Positions 54,356-63,757 of a stretch of DNA of 64,000 bases are shown piece after piece. The notes under the pieces are model-generated. The model did not search any database and was not told where the DNA came from. It worked only from the letters and a program-made list of their open reading frames with translations. Each line of letters starts with the position of its first letter. Position 1 is the stretch's first letter. Position numbers and translations under genes: made by a program. This stretch comes from Methylocella silvestris (lineage in GTDB: Bacteria > Pseudomonadota > Alphaproteobacteria > Rhizobiales > Beijerinckiaceae): assembly GCF_002891535.1 (NCBI RefSeq), contig NZ_PDZR01000008.1:62001-126000 (forward strand). The letters run 5' to 3'.

Positions 54356-55108
54356 ATGAAACTCGCCGACGTCCGCCAAAACGCCTTCGCCATGCCCTTG
54401 AACGACCCGGCCTATCCGCGCGGGCCCTATAAATTCTACAATCGCGAATTCATCATCATCAGCTACCGCACCGATCCCGAGGCGCTGCGGGCCGTTGTGC
54501 CCGAGCCGCTCGAAGTGGCGGGCGACACAGTGAATTACGAATTCATCCGCATGCCGGATTCGACCGGCTTTGGCGACTACACCGAGACCGGGCAGGTCAT
54601 CCCCGTGCGCTTTACCGGCAAGGATGGAATCGTGCAGGAAGGCGGCTATGTCCACGCCATGTATCTTGACGATAATTCGCCGATCGCCGGCGGACGCGAA
54701 ATCTGGGGCTTTCCGAAAAAGCTGGCGACCCCGAAAATCTCCCATGAAAGCGAGACGCTCGTCTGCACGCTGCATTATGGCTCGGTGCTCTGCGTCTCGG
54801 CGACCATGGGCTACAAGCATCGCGAACTCGACAAGGCGCCGCTGATCGAGAGCCTCGCCAAACCCAACTTCATGATCAAGATCATCCCGCATGTGGATTG
54901 CACGCCGCGCATCTGCGAACTCGTGCGCTATTATAGCGAGGACGTCACGGTGAAAGGCGCCTGGAGCGGTCCCGCCGCCATAGAGCTTTTTGAGCACGCC
55001 ATGTGCGACGTCGCCCGGCTGCCGGTGCGCGGGGTCGTTTCGGCGACGCATTTCGTGACCGATCTGACGCTTGGGCTCGGTGAAGTCGTCTATGACTATC
55101 TGGCCTGA
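54356..55108 (+). CDS. adc: Acetoacetate decarboxylase
   Basis: The 250-residue enzyme converts acetoacetate to acetone and CO2. The Schiff-base lysine pair is in [15 protein letters not shown] (K121/K122), matching Lys115/Lys116 of the clostridial enzyme. Other blocks are [18 protein letters not shown] and [14 protein letters not shown]. Length is normal. It stands alone, without CoA transferase or thiolase genes beside it. It may work in ketone metabolism, or the family fold may act on another keto acid. The ATG at 54356 gives the usual N terminus. Confidence 0.93.
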   Translation: MKLADVRQNAFAMPLNDPAYPRGPYKFYNREFIIISYRTDPEALRAVVPEPLEVAGDTVNYEFIRMPDSTGFGDYTETGQVIPVRFTGKDGIVQEGGYVHAMYLDDNSPIAGGREIWGFPKKLATPKISHESETLVCTLHYGSVLCVSATMGYKHRELDKAPLIESLAKPNFMIKIIPHVDCTPRICELVRYYSEDVTVKGAWSGPAAIELFEHAMCDVARLPVRGVVSATHFVTDLTLGLGEVVYDYLA

Positions 55109-55715
55109 CACGAGGCCTGCGGCGCCGGGTTGAAGCAAGGCCCGCGGCCGGGGGGCGTGTGCGCATGCGCCTCGCCGCCGGGCGCGTAGGCTCCTTGAGC
55201 GGCAGCGCTGCTCCAGTCCGGCGCAAGGTTAAAATGCGACAAGATAATTAGACTTAAGTGGAGTGGTTTTCGAGCAGGTTTCGAGGCGGCCCATATCCTG
55301 TTCAGGATAGGCTTGCGGCTGGCGCCGGGGCTTTGCGCATGACTGCTGCCAAAGGGAAGCATTAGGGTACGTGATAGGCTAAATTAAATCCGGGTTTGCG
55401 GGCCGTCTTGGCAGATGGCGCTCTGCGTATCGAAATGCGTCGCGACAGCATGCAAGCGATCCGGCGCAAGCGTGGTCCCGGGCTAAGGCGGAACTTGGGC
55501 ACAATTCAGGATTTATTCTAATGCATTTGAAATATATAGGCTTATCTAAACTTTAAATTTAAGAATATATAACTGTATCACGACAATAACTGTAAAATTA
55601 ATGTATTCATTTAATCTGCTATTCATGGCCGATCAGTATTCTTGAAGGATAGGGCGCTGGTCGTATCGGCGAGATTCGGCTCGTATCGGCGACATTTCGA
55701 GTGAACGAGGCTTCT
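55109..55715. other. Long intergenic region with AT-rich core upstream of ldtR
   Basis: About 600 bases without a gene. The first 390 are ordinary GC-rich DNA. Bases 55500-55630 are very AT-rich and contain TTTAAATTTAAG and several TATATA tracts, a likely promoter or UP-element region. Just before ldtR a 12-base motif is repeated (see 55661-55692). Confidence 0.5.
55661..55692 (+). promoter_or_regulatory. Tandem 12-bp repeats immediately upstream of ldtR
   Basis: TCGTATCGGCGA occurs at 55661-55672 and again at 55681-55692, 20 bases apart (two helical turns), ending 23 bases before the ldtR ATG. The spacing would put two sites on the same face of the DNA. This is a plausible operator for autoregulation by the MarR-type product, but it is untested. 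Confidence 0.5.
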
Positions 55716-56228
55716 ATGGTGAGTGCTCTGAAAAGCGAGGCCAATCCGGCGCAGGAAGAGCGTTCAGGCGAGGTGCGGACCAACTATCTTGAAGCTTTGA
55801 CCCTGGTCGAGCGGCTGCATCGCCGCTTGCTGGACGTCATCAAGGATGAGTTCGACCGGCGCGGCCGCAGCGACGTCAATTCGGTACAGGCGCTGCTGCT
55901 GTTCAACATCGGCGACAAGGAATTGACCGCGGGCGAACTGCGCACGCGCGGCTATTATCTCGGCTCCAATGTCTCCTACAATGTCAAGAAGCTGGTCGAG
56001 ACCGGCTATCTTCACCATGCCCGTTCGCGGATCGACCGTCGCGCGGTGCGCATCAGCCTGACCGACAAGGGTCGCGACGTGCACGCCATCGTCAGCGGTC
56101 TTTACGACAAGCATATGCTGACCGTGGAGCAGATCGGCGGCATCAGCGGCGACGAATTCAAGCGGCTGAACAAATCGCTCGTCCGGCTGGAGCGTTTCTG
56201 GACGGATCAGATCCGATACCGGCTTTAA
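55716..56228 (+). CDS. ldtR: MarR-type regulator LdtR
   Basis: A protein of 170 residues. It is a winged-helix MarR-like regulator with LEALTLVERLHRRLLDVIKD, then VQALLLFNIGDKELTAGELR, GYYLGSNVSYNVKKLVETGY and the wing HARSRIDRRAVRISLT. It matches the LdtR group studied in Liberibacter, where it controls the neighbouring L,D-transpeptidase gene ldtP and stress tolerance. The ATG at 55716 has GAGG six bases upstream. A GTG at 55701 has none. ldtP follows about 730 bases downstream, the same order as in Liberibacter. Confidence 0.85.
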   Translation: MVSALKSEANPAQEERSGEVRTNYLEALTLVERLHRRLLDVIKDEFDRRGRSDVNSVQALLLFNIGDKELTAGELRTRGYYLGSNVSYNVKKLVETGYLHHARSRIDRRAVRISLTDKGRDVHAIVSGLYDKHMLTVEQIGGISGDEFKRLNKSLVRLERFWTDQIRYRL

Positions 56229-56957
56229 AGCATGGCGCCGGGGGCGGGGCGCTCGATCACGACGGCTTCAAGGGGTTGAGCATTACGGAAACGCCGCAAC
56301 GTCGTCATCTTGCCCCAGAGCATGGGCCGATCAGCTTGAGTCACGCCTGATCGACAAGAGCTTGCTCACGCTTTTGACTCCGGAGCGATTTCTTATCGCC
56401 TGAATGATTCCGTTCGGGCGGAAAACGCTCTGGGGACGGGCTCCCGCTCCGCAGCGCAAGCGCCGCTGGCCTCCATCTCGCCGGGAGCGCGCCCACAAAT
56501 CGCCATGCGGCTTTCCATATTCGGCGATTCCGCCTCCCCGCGCAGTCGCTTTCCGGATCGCCCGCCGCCTCACAAGAAAGCGTTCTATTTCCGCCGCGAT
56601 TTTAGGCGACATTCCGGGTGGTTGCGTTGGAGCGCGCTCGGCCTTCCGCGCCGCGATCGCTTCTCGCGGCGCCGCAAACGCTGCGGCGCCCTATTTGTGC
56701 CTTGTTAACCATCAGGATGCTATAGCGCGAACGGAGGTGGCTTCAGGCCGCCTTCACGCCCGCGTGTTTTGCGTCGGCGTGGCAAACATGGTGAGCAGGG
56801 ATCGTCGGCTTTCCGGGCACGTTTGGGCCAATTCGCGCGAGGGGCTCGCGACTGCCATTGGCCTTGTCCCGGCGCCGCGGTCTTGCGACGGCGTCAAGCC
56901 GCGACGAGCGAAGCTGAAGGGGAAGCAAAAGTGTTGATCCGAGAGGATAGGTTCAAA
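56229..56957. other. Long intergenic region between ldtR and ldtP
   Basis: About 730 bases lack a gene I can support. The minus strand holds a long open frame that continues as an antisense shadow across ldtP and has no domain. The segment 56330-56440 contains GATTCCGTTCGGGCGGAAA, similar to dispersed repeats of this group. The promoter of ldtP should lie near its right end. The exact ldtR repeat TCGTATCGGCGA was not found here. Confidence 0.5.
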
Positions 56958-58301
56958 ATGGCGAAAGATCATCGCAACGCGTCGTTGCGCCAGCCGGCAA
57001 TCGCCGCCATCCTGACAGGGCTTTGCCTCGGCGCCTCTCTTCCGGCGCTCGCGGCCGGCTACGGCGATCAGGCCGAATGGGCGCAGCGCTACGACGCCGC
57101 GCCCCGCCTCGCGGTTACGCGCTCGAACACCCCCGTGCTCTCGCAGCAGACGCTCGCCGCCACCGAGCAGGCGATCGAGACCTATCGGCAAATCGTCGCC
57201 GCCGGCGGCTGGAACATGGTTCCCGCCTCCAGCGTGCTGAAGCTTGGCGTCAGCGGCCCCTCTGTGGTCGCCTTGAGAAAACGCCTTGTGGCCTCGGGCG
57301 ATCTCGATGCGTCGGCTGGCGCGTCTCCCGTTTTCGACTCCTTCGTCGAAGCCGGCGTCAAACATTTTCAGGCGCGTCACGGTCTGCTCGAAACCGGCCT
57401 TGTGTCGAAGGATACTTTTGCGGCGCTGAACGCGCCCGCCGACCTCCGGCTGCATCAGCTCGAAATCAATCTGGTCCGGTTGCGTTCCTATTCCGGCAAT
57501 CTCGGCGAGCGTTTCGTGATGGCCAATATCCCGGCCATGGCGGTTGAGACGGTCGAGAATGGCGCGGTCGCAACGCATCACGCGGCTGGCGTCGGCAAGA
57601 TCGACCGTCAATCGCCGGTCATGATGACCAAGGCGACCGATATCAATTTCAATCCCTTCTGGACCGTGCCGCCGTCGCTGATCAAAAAAGATCTGATCCC
57701 GCGCATGCAGAAGAACCCGGACTATCTGACCGAACATAAGATCCGGATTTTCGACAAGGATAATCAGGAAGTTCCGCCGAGCCAGATCGACTGGACGACG
57801 AATCAGGCGACCAACTACCGCTACCGGCAGGATCCCGGCGGCGACATCAATTCGCTCGGCGTCGTGCGCATCAACATCAGCAATCCCTATGGCGTCTATA
57901 TGCACGACACGCCGGAAAAAGGCGTGTTCGGCGATGATTTCCGGTTCGTCTCTTCCGGCTGCATTCGGGTTCAGAACGTGCGCGACTATGTCGCCTGGCT
58001 TTTGAAGGACACGCCCGGCTGGGATCGCGATCATATCGACGAGGCGATCCGCTCCGGGCAGCGCATTGACGCCAAGCTCGCGACGCCGGTTCCTGTCTAT
58101 TGGGTCTATATCACCGCCTGGTCGACGCCCGAGGGACTGATCCAGTTCCGCGACGACATCTATCAGCGCGACGGATTTGAACCGACCGCGAGCTCTGGCG
58201 CCGGCGCGCCCTTGCAGCAGGCGATCCAGCCTGACGCGGAGCGCCCAATCAGCGCCGCCAGCGCCCGCCCGCTGCCGATGAACGACGACGACCAGCAGTA
58301 A
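56958..58301 (+). CDS. ldtP: L,D-transpeptidase LdtP (YkuD family)
   Basis: A protein of 447 residues that makes 3-3 peptidoglycan crosslinks or attaches proteins to the wall in the periplasm. It has a Sec signal peptide (PAIAAILTGLCLGASLPALA) and a peptidoglycan-binding-like domain (about 95-160, LGVSGPSVVALRKRLVASG). The YkuD catalytic domain has H316 in GVYMHDTPEK and the nucleophile C335 in RFVSSGCIRVQN. The ATG at 56958 is preferred because the signal peptide follows it. It is the likely target of LdtR. A terminator follows 31 bases after the stop. Confidence 0.92.
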   Translation: MAKDHRNASLRQPAIAAILTGLCLGASLPALAAGYGDQAEWAQRYDAAPRLAVTRSNTPVLSQQTLAATEQAIETYRQIVAAGGWNMVPASSVLKLGVSGPSVVALRKRLVASGDLDASAGASPVFDSFVEAGVKHFQARHGLLETGLVSKDTFAALNAPADLRLHQLEINLVRLRSYSGNLGERFVMANIPAMAVETVENGAVATHHAAGVGKIDRQSPVMMTKATDINFNPFWTVPPSLIKKDLIPRMQKNPDYLTEHKIRIFDKDNQEVPPSQIDWTTNQATNYRYRQDPGGDINSLGVVRINISNPYGVYMHDTPEKGVFGDDFRFVSSGCIRVQNVRDYVAWLLKDTPGWDRDHIDEAIRSGQRIDAKLATPVPVYWVYITAWSTPEGLIQFRDDIYQRDGFEPTASSGAGAPLQQAIQPDAERPISAASARPLPMNDDDQQ

Positions 58302-58332
58302 TCCGCGGCGACGCGCCGGAGGATTTGAAAGA

Positions 58333-58366
58333 AAGCCGCCGGGAGCGATCCAGGCGGCTTTTGTTT
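58333..58366 (+). terminator. Rho-independent terminator of ldtP
   Basis: AAGCCGCC (58333-58340) pairs with GGCGGCTT (58353-58360) around a 12-base loop and runs into TTTTGTTTT. Stem, loop and T tract fit an intrinsic terminator 31 bases after the ldtP stop. Confidence 0.85.
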
Positions 58367-58448
58367 TGCACCGTGCGCGGCCCGATTGTCGTGCGTCAAA
58401 GACCTCCGATCGCGAGGCACCGCCTTTGAGACGGCGCCTCACCCGGCC

Positions 58449-59828
58449 CTATTGCGATACGGTGAATTCGATGCGGCGATCGGTGCGGCTACTGGATGCA
58501 TTTGTCGAGGCGGCGCTGCCATAGCCCTTCGCCGTCAGCATGGTTGGGGCGACGCCCGCGTCGATCAGCGTCTGGCGCACGGCGTCCGCGCGATGCTGCG
58601 ACAGCGTGACATTTGCGTCGGGATCGCCTGTGCGGTCCGTATAGCCGCCGACATGGACGACCGTTGCGGACGGCAGTTTCTTGATGAGCGCGGCCGCCTG
58701 GACAAGGATCGCTTTTCCGCCGTCGTCGATCACCCAGCTGCCCGTGTCGAAATTCAACACGACGCCGTTGAGGACGACGATGAGATCCTGTGCGGTGAAA
58801 TTTTCCTTGAGTGAAGCGAAATTGGCTGCCGGCGGCGCAGAGCTCGCGGTCGAAACGGAGAAATCATCGCCAAACAACGCCTTGATCTTGGCGAGAATCG
58901 CAGCGAGATCGGCCGGAGGAACCGCCCCGCCAAGGTTGACCTTTGACCCCTCGAAGGCGGCCGTCAGGCCCGGGACTTTCAAAATCTCGAGCGCTGCGGC
59001 GAGCTTTGCGAGCCAGGGCGCCGGCGCGACATTCGGCTCGACGCTGATGGCGCTCGAGACCTTGTCGCCGAAGGCTTTCTTGAGCGAGTCGAGAATTGAG
59101 CTGCGCGCCGCATCGTCGCTGACGACGCCGGACGCCGTAACCGCGCCTTTCTCTTCGGACAAGCCGAAACGCGCCGGCGTCAAGGCGGCGGGAGCGGGCG
59201 AAGCGGCGCCCTGGCTAGCGGCCGGGGCGGGAGCTGGCTCCGGTCGGCTTGTGAAGAAATGATAGACAAAGGCGATTGCGAGTAGGGCGCCGATGCCGGG
59301 GATTATATAGCGATCGAGACCGGTCGACTCTTTGCCGTGCCCGACGGCCGCAACCGGCGCCGCGCTCCTCGTTGAAAGGGCCGGGTTCAAGGCCGGCGCA
59401 GGCGCGGGCGCGGCTGCAGCGGCGCCCGCGGCGGGCGCGCCGGCGAGAAAGGCTGCGACGGCCGGCGGCGCGGAGGCGGGAATGGCGCCCCCCGGCGTCA
59501 GCAGGCCGACAAGCTTCGGCGCGAGATAGGCCAGGGCCGCCGTCACGACGCCCCGGTCGAGCCCGGCCTTTTCAGCGAGCGCAGCGATCGTCTCATAGCC
59601 GAACGCCTGCGCCGCGCCTTGTTCGCCAAGCGGAGGGTTGTCGGATTTGCCAATCCAGGAGGCGGCGAGACCGCCAAGGCCGGACGATTTGAAAAGATCG
59701 AGAAATCCCTCGAATCCCTTCGGGCCGCCGAAAACCAATTGCAAAAGCCCCTTAACGAGAGGCGCGGCCTCGGGCCCAATCCCTAGTCGGCTTCCGACAT
59801 TTGCGACGAGCGCTTCGATTTGCGACAT
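58449..59828 (-). CDS. YidB-like/BON-like/OmpA fusion protein
   Basis: The 459-residue protein starts with a YidB/DUF937-like domain (about 1-115: WIGKSDNPPLGEQGAAQAFG and LAYLAPKLVGLLTPGG). An Ala/Pro linker and one transmembrane helix follow (near 170-190, YIIPGIGALLAIAFVYHF), then two BON-like repeats (about 215-320). The C-terminal OmpA domain (about 345-459) has VHVGGYTDRTGDPDANVTLS and AKGYGSAASTNASSSRTDR. This order resembles the mycobacterial OmpATb/ArfA protein plus an extra cytosolic YidB part. It would span the inner membrane and hold peptidoglycan. It converges with ldtP. Confidence 0.85.
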   Translation of the reverse strand: MSQIEALVANVGSRLGIGPEAAPLVKGLLQLVFGGPKGFEGFLDLFKSSGLGGLAASWIGKSDNPPLGEQGAAQAFGYETIAALAEKAGLDRGVVTAALAYLAPKLVGLLTPGGAIPASAPPAVAAFLAGAPAAGAAAAAPAPAPALNPALSTRSAAPVAAVGHGKESTGLDRYIIPGIGALLAIAFVYHFFTSRPEPAPAPAASQGAASPAPAALTPARFGLSEEKGAVTASGVVSDDAARSSILDSLKKAFGDKVSSAISVEPNVAPAPWLAKLAAALEILKVPGLTAAFEGSKVNLGGAVPPADLAAILAKIKALFGDDFSVSTASSAPPAANFASLKENFTAQDLIVVLNGVVLNFDTGSWVIDDGGKAILVQAAALIKKLPSATVVHVGGYTDRTGDPDANVTLSQHRADAVRQTLIDAGVAPTMLTAKGYGSAASTNASSSRTDRRIEFTVSQ

Positions 59829-60178
59829 GGGTGCTTCCTTTAATCCAGCGGCGACGCCGCCATTCTTTTATGCGTCGATGCGCGCCGGGCGCAAGGGATT
59901 GTCAGTGCCGCCGCCGTGACAGCGGACTTTCACCTCGTTCGGGGTCGCAGAGGCAACGTCGGGAACGCGTTTCACCTTTCCGGCCGCAGGGGAACTGATT
60001 TCCTCGGCGGGCGGTGAACAAAAAAACTTTGTTCCATGCCAAATTATTCCATGATCCGATCTGCTTCCTTCGTCGTAAGCGCCATGTTATGGCGATCAAT
60101 CGATGATGCGTCCGCGCCACGACGACGGGTCGCGCGCGGACGCGAAATGAACGTTCCTGCTGCAAAGGGAGATCGCAG
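59829..60178. other. Intergenic region upstream of glyA, with an inverted repeat
   Basis: About 350 bases separate the divergent OmpA-type gene and glyA. GAACAAA (60016-60022) and TTTGTTC (60028-60034) form a perfect inverted repeat around AAAAC, about 145 bases before the glyA start. It could be an operator. No riboswitch fold (glycine, SAM or THF) was recognised. The promoters of both genes must lie here. Confidence 0.45.
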
Positions 60179-61483
60179 ATGAGCCAGGCCAATGCCGAAA
60201 TCGGAGGCCCTGCTTCCAATTCCTTCTTCGCTGCGCATCTCAAGGACGTCGATCCTGAAATCGCCAATGCGGTCGAGCTGGAGCTCGGCCGGCAACGCCA
60301 TGAGATCGAGCTGATCGCGTCCGAAAACATCGTCTCCAAGGCTGTTCTGGAGGCGCAGGGCTCGATCCTGACCAACAAATACGCCGAAGGCTATCCGGGC
60401 CGGCGCTATTACGGCGGCTGCCAATATGTCGACATCGCGGAAACGCTGGCGATCGAGCGCGTCACCCGTCTGTTCGACTGCAAATTCGCCAATGTTCAGC
60501 CGAACTCCGGCAGTCAGGCCAATCAGGCGGTGTTCCTCGCGCTGATGCAGCCGGGCGACGTCTTCATGGGCCTCGACCTCGCCGCGGGCGGACATCTGAC
60601 GCATGGCTCGCCGGTCAATCTGTCGGGCAAGTGGTTCAAGCCGGTGGCCTATGGCGTGCGCCGCGACGATCACCGCATCGACATGGAGCAGGTCGCCAAG
60701 CTCGCCGAAGAGCATAAGCCGAAGATCATCATCGCCGGCGGCTCGGGCTATCCGCGGCACTGGGATTTTGAGGGCTTCCGCAAGATCGCCGATTCGGTCG
60801 GAGCCTATTTCTTCGTCGATATGGCCCATTTCGCCGGCCTTGTCGCCGGCGGCGTGCATCCCTCGCCGTTCCCGCATGCGCATGTCGTGACTTCGACGAC
60901 GCATAAAACCCTGCGCGGTCCGCGCGGCGGGCTCGTGCTGACGAATGATCCCGACATCGCCAAGAAGATCAATTCGGCGGTGTTCCCCGGCCTTCAGGGC
61001 GGCCCGCTGATGCATGTGATCGCGGCGAAAGCGGTCGCCTTCGGCGAAGCGCTGCAGCCTGATTTCAAGGTCTATGCCCGCCAGGTCGTCGACAACGCCC
61101 GCGCGCTGGCCTCGACCCTGAAGGACGCCGGATTCGATCTTGCCTCGGGCGGAACCGACAATCACCTGATGCTGGTCGATCTGCGGCCGAAGAATCTCAC
61201 CGGCAAGGCGGCGGAAGCAGCGCTCGGGCGCGCCTCGATCACCTGCAACAAGAACGGCGTGCCCTTCGACACGGCGAGCCCGATGGTCACCTCCGGCGTC
61301 CGTCTCGGCGCGCCGGCTGCAACCTCGCGCGGCTTCGGCGTCGCCGAATTCAAGAAGGTGGGCGAATTGATCGCGGAGACGCTTGACGGTCTCTCGGCCA
61401 ATGGCGAGGCTGAAAACGGCGCGGTCGAAGCCAAGGTCAAGACGACCGTTCTCGAACTGACGGGACGTTTCCCGATCTATTGA
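60179..61483 (+). CDS. glyA: Serine hydroxymethyltransferase
   Basis: The 434-residue PLP enzyme interconverts serine and glycine with tetrahydrofolate one-carbon units. In serine-cycle methylotrophs it is the entry point for formaldehyde carbon. It contains [53 protein letters not shown] and the PLP lysine K243 in [19 protein letters not shown] precedes the ATG. It is the first gene of a glyA-nrdR-ribD-ribE set, spaced 10 bases from nrdR. Confidence 0.97.
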   Translation: MSQANAEIGGPASNSFFAAHLKDVDPEIANAVELELGRQRHEIELIASENIVSKAVLEAQGSILTNKYAEGYPGRRYYGGCQYVDIAETLAIERVTRLFDCKFANVQPNSGSQANQAVFLALMQPGDVFMGLDLAAGGHLTHGSPVNLSGKWFKPVAYGVRRDDHRIDMEQVAKLAEEHKPKIIIAGGSGYPRHWDFEGFRKIADSVGAYFFVDMAHFAGLVAGGVHPSPFPHAHVVTSTTHKTLRGPRGGLVLTNDPDIAKKINSAVFPGLQGGPLMHVIAAKAVAFGEALQPDFKVYARQVVDNARALASTLKDAGFDLASGGTDNHLMLVDLRPKNLTGKAAEAALGRASITCNKNGVPFDTASPMVTSGVRLGAPAATSRGFGVAEFKKVGELIAETLDGLSANGEAENGAVEAKVKTTVLELTGRFPIY

Positions 61484-61493
61484 GGCATGCCTG

Positions 61494-62021
61494 ATGCGGT
61501 GTCCTTACTGCGGCAGCCTCGAGACCCAGGTCAAGGATTCGCGTCCCACGGATGACGCCTCCGCCATCAGGCGGCGGCGCGTCTGCCCCGATTGCGGCGG
61601 CAGATTCACGACCTTCGAACGCGTCCAGCTACGCGAGCTGACGGTGCTCAAGAAATCGGGCCGGCGCGCGCCGTTCGAACGCGAAAAGCTGATGCGCTCC
61701 CTCGAAATCGCCTTGCGCAAGCGCCCGGTCGAACCCGAGCGCGTTGAGCGTATGGTCAACGGCATCGTGCGTCAGCTCGAAAGTCAGGGCGAGAGTGAAA
61801 TCGCCAGCGATCGCATCGGCGAATTGGTGATGGAGGGGCTGCGCGCGCTCGACAGCGTCGCCTATGTGCGCTTCGCCTCGGTCTATCGCAATTTTCGGGA
61901 GGCGCGGGATTTCAACGCCCTGATCGACGAACTCGGCGCGGAGCAGATTGAACCCTCAAAAGACGAGGAAGGCGCGTCAGAGCCGCCGCCATCGAAGACG
62001 CGGACGCCCACGCGGGCATGA
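61494..62021 (+). CDS. nrdR: Transcriptional repressor NrdR
   Basis: The 175-residue protein represses ribonucleotide reductase genes in response to dATP/ATP. The N-terminal zinc ribbon has C3, C6, C31 and C34 (MRCPYC and [13 protein letters not shown]). The ATP-cone spans about 48-140, with [20 protein letters not shown] and [12 protein letters not shown] charged Glu/Pro-rich C-terminal tail is extra. Its end overlaps the ribD start by four bases. The glyA-nrdR-ribD order is common in alphaproteobacteria. Confidence 0.96.
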   Translation: MRCPYCGSLETQVKDSRPTDDASAIRRRRVCPDCGGRFTTFERVQLRELTVLKKSGRRAPFEREKLMRSLEIALRKRPVEPERVERMVNGIVRQLESQGESEIASDRIGELVMEGLRALDSVAYVRFASVYRNFREARDFNALIDELGAEQIEPSKDEEGASEPPPSKTRTPTRA

Positions 62022-63130
62022 GCGGGATCGATGCGGATGAGCGATACATGGCTGCCGCCATCGCGCTGGCCCGGCGAGGCCTTGGCGCCTGCGCGCCCAA
62101 TCCTGCCGTCGGCGCGCTGATCGTCAAGGACGGCGCGATCCTCGCGCGCGGCTGGACCCAGCCCGGCGGGCGTCCTCATGCCGAGGTCGAAGCTCTGCGG
62201 CAGGCGGGCGAGAAAAGCCGCGGCTCCACTCTTTATGTCACGCTGGAGCCTTGCAGCCACCACGGCAAGACCCCGCCCTGCGCCGAAGCTGTCGCCGCAT
62301 CGGGCGTCGCTCGCGTGGTGTCGGCGATCGAGGACCCGGACCCGCGCGTCGCCGGACGCGGCCATGAGCTTTTGCGGGCTGCCGGGCTCGACGTCCGGAC
62401 CGGCGTTTGCGCGCAAGCCGCGCTTGCCGCCAATCTCGGCCATGTGCTTCGCGTGACGCAAAACCGGCCGCTGATCACGCTCAAACTGGCCATGACGGCG
62501 GATGGCTTCGTCGCGGCGGGGCGCGAGGAGCCGCGCCTTTCGATCACGGGAGAGGCGGCGAACCGCGCTGTCCATGTGACGCGCGCGATGCATGACGCGA
62601 TTTTGATCGGCGTTGGAACCGCGCTGGCCGATGATCCGCTGCTGACGGTGCGACTGCCCGGCCTCGAGCAGCGCAGACCGCTGCGCATCGTCCTCGACAG
62701 CAGTCTTCGGATTTCGCCGGCCTCGCGTCTCGTGGCGACCGCCCGCAGCCATCCGACGCTGATTATTGCGGGAGAGGCCGCGCCGGCGGCCAGCGAAGCG
62801 CGCCTTCTTGCCGAAAACGTCGCGATCGCGCGGGCGCCGACAGATGCCGCCGGACGCCTCGATCTGCGCGGGGCGCTGGCGCTTTTGGCGGCGCGCGGCC
62901 TGACGCGGATCTTTTGCGAAGCCGGTCCGACGCTCGCCGAAGCGCTGCTGCGCGAAGATGTCGCCGACGATATCATCGTGCTGACGAGCCAAAAGCCTCT
63001 TGCCCGTCCCGGGCTTTGCGGCTTTACGGCCGAACGCATCAATGCGCTGGAGGACGGCTCGCGCTATCGGCTGGTCGAACAACGCGCCATTGGAGACGAT
63101 CTCCTGACGCGGCGCGAAAGGATTTCTTAG
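62018..63130 (+). CDS. ribD: Bifunctional riboflavin biosynthesis deaminase/reductase RibD
   Basis: The 370-residue protein has an N-terminal cytidine-deaminase-like domain with zinc ligands H54, C79 and C88 and catalytic E56 ([11 protein letters not shown] and [16 protein letters not shown]). The C-terminal reductase domain (about 150-370) has [33 protein letters not shown] and [14 protein letters not shown]. It performs the second and third steps of riboflavin synthesis. The ATG overlaps the nrdR stop by four bases, and ribE starts after a 3-base gap. Confidence 0.96.
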   Translation: MSGIDADERYMAAAIALARRGLGACAPNPAVGALIVKDGAILARGWTQPGGRPHAEVEALRQAGEKSRGSTLYVTLEPCSHHGKTPPCAEAVAASGVARVVSAIEDPDPRVAGRGHELLRAAGLDVRTGVCAQAALAANLGHVLRVTQNRPLITLKLAMTADGFVAAGREEPRLSITGEAANRAVHVTRAMHDAILIGVGTALADDPLLTVRLPGLEQRRPLRIVLDSSLRISPASRLVATARSHPTLIIAGEAAPAASEARLLAENVAIARAPTDAAGRLDLRGALALLAARGLTRIFCEAGPTLAEALLREDVADDIIVLTSQKPLARPGLCGFTAERINALEDGSRYRLVEQRAIGDDLLTRRERIS

Positions 63131-63133
63131 ATC

Positions 63134-63757
63134 ATGTTCACCGGTCTTATCAGCGACGTCGGGCAAATCGCGCGCATCGAGACGCACGGCGCATTGCGGC
63201 GGGCTCGGATCGTCTGCTCCTATCCGTTCCATACGATCGCCATCGGCGCCTCGATCGCCTGCGGCGGGCCTTGCCTTACCGTCGTCGAGGCGGGAGCCCT
63301 TGGCGGGGACGCCTGGTTCGAAGTCGACGTCGCCGCCGAGACGCTGGCCCGCACGACGGCTTCGGCCTGGACGAGCGGCGACAAGATCAATCTCGAGCGT
63401 TCACTCAAGATCGGCGACGAACTTGGCGGCCATATCGTGACCGGACATGTCGACGGGATCGCCGAGATCGTCTCGATCGACGATTTCGACGGCATGAAGC
63501 GCTTTGCGATCCGGGCGCCGCGCCCATTGTCGCGCTTCGTCGCCGAAAAAGGATCGATTGCGCTCGACGGGACCTCGCTGACTGTCAACGGCGTCGAGGA
63601 CGACGTGTTTTCCGTGCTGCTGATCCCGCACACGCTCAAGGTCACGACATGGGGGGACAGGCGGGCCGGGGAGGCCGTCAATCTCGAGGTTGATCTCATG
63701 GCGCGTTACGCCGCGCGCCTGACGGAAGCAGCAAAGGAGGAGACGGCGCAAGCCTGA
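63134..63757 (+). CDS. ribE: Riboflavin synthase alpha chain
   Basis: The 207-residue enzyme joins two lumazine molecules to make riboflavin. The two lumazine-binding repeats are visible. The first is MFTGLISDVGQIARIE through ACGGPCLTVVEAG, and the second is GHIVTGHVDGIAEIVSI through LDGTSLTVNGV. The spacing to ribD is three bases. In relatives ribH and nusB usually come next. Here about 240 AT-rich bases follow to the edge, so ribH is either outside the window or elsewhere. Confidence 0.95.
   Translation: MFTGLISDVGQIARIETHGALRRARIVCSYPFHTIAIGASIACGGPCLTVVEAGALGGDAWFEVDVAAETLARTTASAWTSGDKINLERSLKIGDELGGHIVTGHVDGIAEIVSIDDFDGMKRFAIRAPRPLSRFVAEKGSIALDGTSLTVNGVEDDVFSVLLIPHTLKVTTWGDRRAGEAVNLEVDLMARYAARLTEAAKEETAQA

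Noticed and set aside
56754-58442. 562-aa open frame antisense to ldtP
   Set aside because: It is a codon-bias shadow with no domain. ldtP on the plus strand has a signal peptide and an intact YkuD active site.
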